Source: Progne subis subis (lineage: Eukaryota; Chordata; Aves; Passeriformes; Hirundinidae). Taken from it: a stretch of DNA of 64,000 nt. Shown piece after piece: positions 55,490 to 64,000 of this stretch. The notes below the pieces were generated by a model. That model was not told the origin of the DNA, made no database searches, and was given only the letters and a program-made list of their open reading frames with translations. The stretch covers positions 372,001 through 436,000 of the forward strand of contig JAKJHU010000066.1 in NCBI GenBank assembly GCA_022316685.1. Reading direction: 5' to 3'. A program made the translations under genes and the position numbers. The number at the start of each line of letters is the position of its first letter. Position 1 is the first letter of the stretch.

Positions 55490-55965
55490 TTGCCCTGACC
55501 CAGACGCCAGAGCTTGCACTTGGCCTTGTTGAACCTCATGAGGTTCACACAGACCCACTCCTCAAGCCTGTGCAAGTCTCTCTGGATGGCATCCCTTCCC
55601 TCCAGCACATCAGTGGCACCACTCAGCCTGGTGCCACTGCAAACCTGCTGAGGGTGCTCCAGAAACCACTGCCTGAGTTGCTGATGACAATATTAAATAG
55701 TTTTGGTACAAGCCCTTAAGGAACACCACTCCTTACTGGTTTCCATGTGGACATGAAATGTTTGACCAAACTCCTTGGACTTGACCATCCAGCCAGTTCC
55801 TTATCCACCTACATAACAGCCCCTCCATCAAACTCATAGCTCTCCATCTAGAGTGATGAGGAATGGCCATATAAAATGCCTTGCAGAAGCCCTGAACCCC
55901 GTTGCTGTGGCTTGTAGGTCATACAGGATCTAACATCATTTGAAAGGTAATTAGGTGGCAGCCTG
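55490..55965 (-). mobile_element. CR1 LINE, internal ORF2 fragment
   Basis: On the minus strand it codes a decayed piece of CR1 reverse transcriptase; around 55405-55608 the frame reads [20 protein letters not shown] and then MRFNKAKCK. The CR1 3'UTR and terminal repeats are absent at the left edge, so this copy is truncated at its 3' side or was cut by a later rearrangement. Confidence 0.88.
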
Positions 55966-56814
55966 TCTCCCCCAGATTTTATCCCTGTCACGGAGTCAGA
56001 GACACTCCCATCCATTGAAACACCTCTCTGCTGGATCTAGGGGTGCTGTGGGGCTGAGACCTCTTCTCCTGACCTGGCAAATCAGGTGCTGTAGATGCAC
56101 ACAGGATGCTGGCACAGCAAAACCCACACCTGACACACAGAGCCAGGGCTCTGAGGCTCCGTGTCTGGGCATGCAAACCCCCTCTGCTTCACACTGCAAG
56201 TTTTGGTCCCTGAAACCATGAGGCAGAACACTGCTGGGCCGACCTTGAGCAGCTCTTCCATGTTCTCCCTCCTCCTCCGAGGGGGGAGGTGAACCCACCC
56301 ACCCTACACACGAACCACTCTGCTTTGCTCGGCCACAGACCCCTCTGTGAGTGCCAAGGTTAATGCACAGCAGTGGTGCCCTCCCCGAGAGGGTTCGCTG
56401 CCGAACCCCAGATCTCTTCCTCCAGAAACAAATTGCTCTTCAACTATTGCCATCTTGTGGCGCCTGTGACCCGTTACTTGTTCCTTTTATCCGCTAATGG
56501 TGTTGGTGAGAATCAGCAGTGTACACAGGCAATTTTAAAATGAAATGTAAATGAATCAGAAATGCCTACGGAGGAGCCATTAGCATAAATCCAATCAAAG
56601 GGCTTTGTTTAACTTGTTAAAAATGACTAAATATTTAGTGAGTGTGGGTGGGTGAGGTGATTCTTGCTCACACTTGGGAAGTTTTAGAAGCAAAACTAAT
56701 GCTGATATCTTAAATGGCTGAATTTATAAGCAATTTTCCACCCTGAACTGTGCCTCCTCAGTCTGTAATTCACTGGAATATTGTCCCCTGTTCAAGATCA
56801 CCTCTAAAATATTA
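55966..56814. other. Intergenic, possible conserved non-coding stretch
   Basis: About 850 bases between two CR1 copies. The part at 56430-56640 is AT-rich, non-repetitive and rich in homeodomain/TCF-like words (ATTAG, AATCAAAGG, TTAAAAATG). Conservation is suspected by appearance only. Confidence 0.5.
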
Positions 56815-57335
56815 TCACAGAATATGCTGATTAGGAAGGGACCCACAAGGATTATCAAGTCCAACTCCTGGGTCTGCACAGGACACCCCAAGAGTCACAC
56901 CATGTGCCTGAGAGCATTGTCCAAGCACTTCTTGAACTCTGTCAGGATTGGTGCTGTGACCACTGCCCTGCAGAGCCTGGTCCAGTGTCCAACCACCCTC
57001 TGAGTGAAAAACCTTTTTCTATTATGCAACCTAACCTCCCCTTATACAGCTTCAGGCCACTCCCTCGGGGCTGTCGCTGGTCACCATAAAGAGGAGTTCA
57101 GTTCCTGCCCCTCTTCCTCCCCTCATGAGGATGTTGAAGAGCACAATGGGGTCTCCCCTCGGTCTCAACTTTCTCCAGCCTGAACAAACCAAGTGACCTC
57201 AGCCCCTACACATACACCTTTGCCCTCCAGACCCTTCACCATCCTCATGGCCCTCTTTGCACCGCTCTAATAGCTTAACATCTTTCTCATATTGTAGTTC
57301 CCAAAACTGCACATAGTATTTGCTTCTAGGAGTGA
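56815..57335 (-). mobile_element. CR1 LINE, 3' part
   Basis: About 520 bases. The + strand begins ATCACAGAATATGCTGATTA, the complement of the CR1 tail, and contains CAGGACACCCCAAGAG, ACCACCCTCTGAGTGAAAAA and CTTCAGGCCACTCCCTCGGG blocks. It resembles the CR1-J type. Oriented opposite to BEND7. Confidence 0.93.
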
Positions 57336-57564
57336 TTGACTCAGTCAATGAGACATCTGGACTCTGGTGAGCACTGCAGGCATCTCCTGGGAGTGGGAAT
57401 TCCCTTGGAGCCAACCCTGCCCATCCCAGTCCCAGTCATGCCAATGGTGCCACCCGGCTGGGATGCTGAGGGTGCAATGCAAGATGGCACCACCAGCAGT
57501 GCAGGACCACCATGACCACCTGTGCTGTGGACCACGAAGATCACCTTGGGGTTGGTAGACCCAA

Positions 57565-57786
57565 TAGAAGGGAGATATATTTTTTACAATGAAAGCAATG
57601 AAACACTAGAAGTTGTTGTCCAGAGAAGTGGTACATGCCCTATCCCTGGAAACATTCACTGTCAGGTTTGTTGGGGCTCTGAACAACCTGATTTAGTTGA
57701 AGATGTCCTTGTTCATGGCAGGGGGTTTGGACCTGGTGACTTCTAAAGGCACCTTCCAACCCAAACCATTCTGTGATTCTATGAAG
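57565..57786 (+). mobile_element. CR1 LINE, 3' end
   Basis: About 220 bases with GTCCAGAGAAGTGGTACATG, CCCTATCCCTGGAAACATTC and CACCTTCCAACCCAAACCAT blocks, ending TTCTGTGATTCTATGAAG. It lies 230 bases right of an opposite-strand CR1, so the two copies have their truncated 5' ends facing each other. Confidence 0.93.
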
Positions 57787-59732
57787 AGACATTCCAGCAC
57801 CTATAAATTTTGTCCAAACTGGTAGGAATGGGTGTTTCCTGCTCAGTGTCAGCAGGTGCACATGAAGCTGATGTTTGGTGGCAGTTTCAGTGGCACGAGC
57901 AGACCAGCCCCAGCTCCCTGTGTTCCTCTGCTGCAATCCACCCATCCTGCCTTCACTCCTCACACTCCCATATTCACAGCAGCTTTTGCAGAGCCACCCT
58001 GATCAAACCAACCCTAAAGTAAAGTGTAGAAACTCCATTTTTTGGAACACACATTTATTCCCTGACCCATCGGTTGCACTCTAGATACATGGATAGTGCT
58101 AAGGATATTGGCCATAGAGAGATGTAGTCCTACAGCTTGGATTGAATCAAAAACTGAGTTAAAAACAAAGCTCAGACTTGGCTCTGCTGTGACTCCTTAG
58201 GCTCCACAGGGATCACTCAAGCTGGGAGCAGACGGGGCTTGGGGCAATGCTTTGCATTTGAGAAGAGCAGCTATTTCCTGCTGCTTTGCTCCCTGGCATG
58301 GAGTTGCATCGGGCTGGTGTTAATTGCCTTTCTGGAAATCAAAGCAGCCGTCATGGGGGGCTGTCTGCTGGTCTTTGCTTCCCCCAGGCGCTGCCCATCA
58401 GCGGCTTTGCCTTCTCGTGTGCACAGGGGAATACCTCACCTGGAGGGATGTCTCTCCCCAGGGACCCCCGAGCCGCTCCGAGCATTTGTCCCTTTCCACG
58501 GCCTTATTTATCCCGCTGTCCAAGCGTGAGGTCCTGCAAAGGCAGATGATGCTGTGGAGAGTTTACTTAATGCCAACGCTGGGCAGAAATCCTGAGAAAA
58601 CACACTCAAATCTGGCTCCAGGGAGGAGAGGAGGAGCAGTGGGATGCAGGGAATGGGAAAGAAATTAGAGAAAGGCAAGATTTAATGTGTGATCATTTCT
58701 CTCCCTGTGTGATTTTGTGGGTTTTATTTTTAAATGCTAGAAAAAAGCCCTTTAGGAGAATGTGGAGGACCATATTACACACTTCCCACTACTGCTAGGT
58801 GCATCTGCTGAGAGCAGGGCTGCATTTGGGGGTACAGAGATATGGGGAGCCCTGACACTCTCATCCATTCACCCTCACATCCCAGCCAGTCCCACCAGAG
58901 AGGTCTCACCTCCTGGCAGCTCCAAGGATCCATCACTCCATTGAAACAGCCTTTGCATCTCCTGGTGCATGTAAATCAGGGGCTTTCCAGGAGTTTCTTG
59001 AGGGAGCCACTGCCTGTGGGCTCAGCAATCCTCATTCCCCCTGCTAGCTGGACTGGAAGCAGGAGAGATGTTTTGGTGCCTCCTCTTCTGTGAGACTGTT
59101 ATGGCAACACACTCATATCCAACCCCTCAAGGAGATCAAACCATCCAGCCCCCTGCTTAGGGGCTTGGGTTTGGTTTATTTTTGCTTTTCCAACGGGGAG
59201 AAAACACCCCATTGCACAGTGGTTATCCCTGAGGAGATGAGAGGTGGCATCTGGTCTGTGCATTGGGCACACCTGGTCTCTCCCACGGGCACCTCACCTG
59301 CAGCTCTGAGTGCACTTTGCTGATGTTACACCCCTTTCCCATATAAATCCACTTCCCCATTTGCTCAAGTTTTAAGCACCAGGTTGGCCCACAATTCTGG
59401 GTGGGATTCAGCTCTGTTTCAACAGACAACAATTCAGGTGTGCTTAGGGATCCTAATTACATATTCATCTAATGGATACTGCTGGGGCAGGAGAAGGAGA
59501 AGGGGCAGGGACAGACCCGGAGAGCTGGCTGCATGTCACCCTAGGGAGGGAAAAGGGAAGCTGGGAGTATCCTTCACTCCCACTCCCCTGGTTTCCAGCA
59601 GGCAGAGCCAGCAGGTTTGCTGAGGTCATTCTGCTCCTTGAAACAGCCACCTGTTTTCCCGGGGAACTGTTTGTTTCCCTGCTTGTGCATTCCACCAGCC
59701 TTAGTTCAGCATCAACAAGTGCCTGGCATCTC
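57787..59732. other. Intergenic, no gene seen
   Basis: About 1.9 kb. The portion at 58230-58560 is GC-richer and non-repetitive and could be a regulatory element. Open frames of up to 114 codons do not resemble any protein family. Confidence 0.55.
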
Positions 59733-59893
59733 AAAAAGCTGTGGATGCCCCATCCCTGGAAGTGTTCAAGGCCAGGTTGGCCTTGAGCAACCCAATATAT
59801 CAGAAGTTGTCCCTGTCCACGGCAGGCGGTAGGGACTAGATGAAGTTTAAAGGTCCCTTCCAACTAAAACCAGTCTGTGATTCTAAAATTCCA
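59733..59893 (+). mobile_element. CR1 LINE, short 3' end
   Basis: About 160 bases: GATGCCCCATCCCTGGAAGT, AGGCCAGGTTGGCCTTGAGC and AAAGGTCCCTTCCAACTAAA blocks ending GTCTGTGATTCTAAAATTCC. Sense orientation. Confidence 0.92.
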
Positions 59894-61209
59894 TGGTTTA
59901 AACAGCACATTTGCACTCTGCTGTGCTTTGGCAGCAGGACATTTCCCCTGTGGATCCACCTAAATTCCCACCCATCAGTACCAACCCCCCCAGCTACTGC
60001 ACAGGGCTGGCAGCAGTGGAAAGCAGGAAAATCCTGGATGGAGAATAAGATAGAAGACACCTTGCCAGAGAAATTATCTGAAGCAGGTGGTTCCAGCTCG
60101 GAGGAACTCAATTTATATTCCCAAATGACATGCTGGGAGCTGCTCACAGCTCCATCAACAAGCACAGCACAGGCGAGGCAGATGTTTTGGCGAGTGCCAG
60201 CAGCTGGATTAGGATTGCTGGCTCAGCTCGGCTGCACCCATCACTCCAGACGGTAATTTGGGAAGTCAGTGTTTGAGGCTCATCCCAAGGGAGCCTGTAT
60301 CTGGTGGCTGCAGGTCTGGCTGGCAGAATCACACAGCTCGCTCTGAAACAAAGGGAGGTAGCAGAGTGCAGAGCTGGGCAGGAGGAGACACTACTGGATT
60401 ATTTACAGGCTCCAGCCTTGGGAAAAACCTTGGCACAGAAAAGCACAGGCTGTGCTTGGGACCACAGGCCATGGTGGTGACTGATGGGGTTGTGCCTCTG
60501 CCATCCACACTGCAGGAGCAGCTCTGCCCAGGGCTGCTGCCAAAGGAAGTGGCAAATGTTTGGGGTCGCCCAGGCTCAGTGTGGTGGGATGTGGCTTAGG
60601 GATACCAAGCCCTACGAAGGGAGAAAGACACAAGGAGCATTCTAGGGGGCAATGCAAGGCACGAGGCTTGTCCTCAATGCTGATGTTGTTGGTATAGGTG
60701 AAGTTCTAGGCCTGGAGGGGAAGGAGGTGGCTCCCACACAGGCCAGGCAGTGGCACTGACAACACTGTGGCAGAGGCTGCTGCATCACCCAGCCCCACGT
60801 GATTGTTTTATTTTCCATGTGGTGGCCAGTAACAAAGAACAGCTGTGCTGTGCCTGCTGCCCCAGACTGGCAGAACAAAGGGGGTCAATGAAATGTTCCC
60901 CAGGTGTGACACAGCAAGGATGTGACTGGCCAAGAGAGCAAAAGGCAGGGTGGGCAGGTTTTGAAGGGATGTGTGTAAATCCAAGGGGCGTTCAGCAGAA
61001 GCCACCCCTAAGGCTGCAAGAGGCCGTGGGAGGGCATGCAGGCACATCTCAGACACAAAATGCCACCATCCCAAACTGCCCACGAGGTTTCCCAGAGCCA
61101 GGCATGCTTCCACCTGAGGTACAACTCAGCCTGCCTGCCCTGGGAAGAGCCCTTACCACTCTAGCCCAGGGCTGGTGGCTGCTTGTACGAGCCATGTAGG
61201 TGCCTGGGT

Positions 61210-61210
<1 letters not shown>

Positions 61211-61240
<30 letters not shown>
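61211..61240 (+). repeat. Poly(A) tract, 30 bases
   Basis: An uninterrupted A run. CR1 elements do not end in poly(A), so the tract is either slippage or the tail of an unrecognised retroposed sequence to its left. Confidence 0.95.
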
Positions 61241-61242
<2 letters not shown>

Positions 61243-62369
61243 GAAATGGAGAAGTGGACTTTTCTTTGGGGCTTTTGAGGTGGCCAAGTGCAGGAGCAAA
61301 GTACAAAATGCTGCAAAAGAGATGAGGAAGAGACAGATGTTGTGAGGGTGCCTCTTCACAGGAAGGGTTTGAGCAGCTTTATAGCAGTGGTGTTCAACTA
61401 CTGGTGCAAAAGCAGCCAGGGGCCCCTCACTGGAGCACACAGCAAGGGAACAAACACCAAGACCCCAGCAGCAACACCACCCTTCACCATCTCACATCAG
61501 CAACTGATGGAAAAAAGGGTCCAGGCAAGACCCCATTGATCACTGATGGGCAACATCACCCTGTTTGACTGCTACATGGTGGAGACTGGCAAGGGACCGG
61601 TGCTGGAGCATCATCCAGGAGAAGAACCCCAGGAGCCCTGCCCATGGGTGATCCCTCCCTGGAGGATGCTTACCTGAGTGCAGGGGATAAATACACCCTG
61701 CAAAAACACAGAGGAAGCTGCACTTTCTTGAACTGCTGTAAACCACAATGGGAATGTTCAAAAGAAGCTGCCAGGCAGGTATGATTTACTTGGCTTTTGA
61801 TGAGATCTCACATCAGAGACTATTCAAGCACCTTATCAGAGGTTAAAGGGGCAAAGTCCCCATTTGGCAACAGAAAACAAAGACAGAGAACATCTGCTCC
61901 TTGAAGTAAAAATGAGCAGACATGAAGGCACAGCAGAGGTCAATACTGGCATCATTACTATTTAATACCACTTGTATATTAATGAGAGGCAAGAAAAAGA
62001 CAAAAAACAAGGCAAAGAAAGCCAACAATGGCCCAAACTTACTTTACTTTGTCAAAACAGAGGGAGGTAGGGAAAAAGTCACGCTGTGAGAAATTCTCTT
62101 TACATGAGAAATTAAATTATCACACTAAAGTTTGCCAGTGGAAGTAGTTTCAGCACATTAAACCTCGTATTCAGCCCAAGTGGGGCTGAACCAGCTGGTC
62201 CCATTTTACCAGCTACTTCATTATGAATTCTGAAACAAGGAAAATAAAGACAAACACTTTCCCTGTCATTTCTTACCCTGGTTTTAATCAGCCAGTATTT
62301 CCTCATGCTCTTGTGATGCCACAGTTTATTGGTTACAAACATTGCAGGGGAAGGCTGCATTGTTTTATT

Positions 62370-62391
62370 AAAAAAAAAAAAAAAAAAAAAA
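62370..62391 (+). repeat. Poly(A) tract, 22 bases
   Basis: An uninterrupted A run following TTTTATT. No retroposed gene was recognised beside it. Confidence 0.95.
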
Positions 62392-63538
62392 GTTTCTGCT
62401 GACATTTAAGAAACAGAACAGGGAGAGTTCAAACTCTGATCATTTTGTAAACACCAAAGATGCAGATCCGAGTCAGAAGCCTGCATGGATCAGAAATATT
62501 GCTTAGCTTTAACCCGGATGTGTACACAACAAAGAACGTTAGCCAAAGAAATCTGAGCTGCTAATAATGCACACTCCAGGTCATCCATGGAAAAAAACCT
62601 GATGAAATGCAGGCCCTGCACCTGTAAAGGCTACTACACACATCTGTCACATCCTCAGGTCAGCACAGGAGGCAGCTGGCTTTGATGAGCAATCCAGCAC
62701 AGCACAGAGGAGGACTCTACCTTCTTTCTCCTTTTTGCACTTCCTAAGGCGTGTAGAGCAGTCCTTTCTCATGGCATTGGACCAAATTGCTCCAATCATG
62801 GAGTTTCTGCTGGAGATTTTGGACACAGATGACAAAAAAGCCTTTGGCAGGGAGGGAGGAAAGGAAATTTGATCATTTTTTAACTCTAGAAAACCACTAT
62901 TGGACTCCAGGAAAATGTTCCATGAAGCCAAGTGGTTCCAGCAGTGGGCCCTCCCCAGGGCTGCTGGATCCATCATTACTCTTTCAGAGTTTTGCTTATC
63001 ATCGTGCACAAAAAGGACATTCCCCTGTGTGCACAGGATTCCCTTCCTGATCCCACACTTCCTCCAGCAGCTGTTCCAAGCACGGAGCCCCTGGAAAAGC
63101 ATGGGCCACGAGTGTGCTGGGTGCTGCAACCACCTGAAGCTGCAGTGGTGAGGGGGCTCACTGCTCCTCTTGGTTTGGCTTACTTGGCAAAGCCACTTTT
63201 CTAGCCCTTGCCTGCCCACACAAAGCCTCACCCCAGCACAGGCAAGCAGGGCTGAGGTCCACTGAGGCATGTGCAGATCCACCCAAGGATGCTCCTATCA
63301 TTGTCTGTGCCAAGAAATTGCTCTTAATTAATCAGGGCTTCAATTATGTGCAGTTCTCATCTCTATACCCTGGTCCTGGTTAGCTTCAGCTCTACAGAGT
63401 CACACCTGTGCCAGTACTAATGAGCATGAATTTCTATGTATTCATGTTTTCTTTCAGCCACATTAACACCTGGGAATCTCAACTTATTTTATTTTCCCCT
63501 CTGTTAAAGAAATATCTAGTCCTTCCAGATGTGGAAAG

Positions 63539-63581
<43 letters not shown>
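63539..63581 (+). repeat. Poly(A) tract, about 43 bases
   Basis: The longest homopolymer of the window. Its length is likely polymorphic and may be affected by sequencing error. No retroposon body was recognised to its left. Confidence 0.95.
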
Positions 63582-63584
<3 letters not shown>

Positions 63585-64000
63585 ATACAATTCCCTCTTC
63601 CCTACAAAAATACCAGAAAGGAAAAACATGTAAGTCAGGGCTCAAAATCAGCAACATTATCTCATGTTTTTCCTTATGCTTCATGTTTGTTTGGGTTTTT
63701 TTTAATGAGGTGCTGGTTGTAGAGGTGATGGCTAAATGCTGGAGAAATGCTAGATCAGAGCAGCTGATTTCCAGCTCTCAAGATACTTACAGGGTTTTTT
63801 TCAGATTGAAATCATCTCTCAAGGAACACACAGACATGATACGAGGCTAGTGCTCAGCAAAATCAGGTCCATGGCAATCAGAAGATTCCAAGATCTTCCG
63901 CCTCCTTTCCGTCTGGGAGGAGGGAGAGGCACTAAAGGGTTCAAATTCCAGGTCAGGACTGCATATGCCACGTCCTCAATTCATCTCTGCTGTCAAAACC

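Larger units (their letters stand above)
59894..64000. other. Intergenic, no gene recognised
   Basis: About 4.1 kb with three long poly(A) tracts (61211, 62370, 63539). A region at 62647-63282 is open for 211 codons on the minus strand and partly open on the + strand, but the product resembles nothing I know. No splice-linked exon series was found. Confidence 0.6.

Noticed and set aside
51331..64000. Search for the next gene (in mammals SEPHS1 lies on this side of BEND7)
   Set aside because: No segment translates to a selenophosphate synthetase-like sequence or any other known protein, so that gene, if syntenic, lies beyond the window.
1..64000. tRNA, rRNA and CRISPR arrays
   Set aside because: No tRNA box A/B pairs, rRNA blocks or regularly spaced repeat-spacer arrays were seen.

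Overview
The window is vertebrate nuclear DNA from a bird, most likely a songbird. It holds spliced exons in long AT-rich introns, a CpG-island promoter, and no bacterial-style gene packing. At least a dozen CR1 LINE fragments are present, several ending in the bird-typical 3' tail (ATTCTRTG repeats). One minus-strand LTR resembles passerine endogenous-retrovirus LTRs. The species cannot be fixed from sequence alone.

One protein-coding gene is supported, and it appears complete: BEND7 (BEN domain-containing protein 7) on the + strand. I reconstructed nine coding exons between 4864 and 49443, all with GT-AG borders and consistent phases, giving a predicted protein of 430 residues. Exon 1 lies in a CpG island with a strong Kozak start. 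Exons 6 and 7 encode the BEN DNA-binding domain. Exon 9 carries the stop and a 3'UTR of about 1.9 kb, ending at AATAAA signals at 51211 and 51312, just after two Pumilio-type elements.

Layout: 1-4130 is intergenic or upstream sequence; about 4130-5060 is the CpG-island promoter and exon 1; 4925-49381 holds eight introns with CR1 copies in introns 4, 5, 6, 7 and 8 and an LTR in intron 3; 49382-51330 is the last exon. From 51331 to 64000 is gene-free intergenic DNA rich in CR1 fragments of both orientations, with three long poly(A) tracts near the right end.

I found no convincing undescribed system. The observations most worth checking are the in-frame open extension upstream of the BEND7 start, a tandem CAGCAG acceptor at exon 8, the paired Pumilio elements beside the poly(A) site, the phase-1 cassette structure of the exons, a CR1 tail close behind the exon 4 donor that lies in an open read-through frame, and an unexplained region open on both strands at 62.6-63.3 kb.
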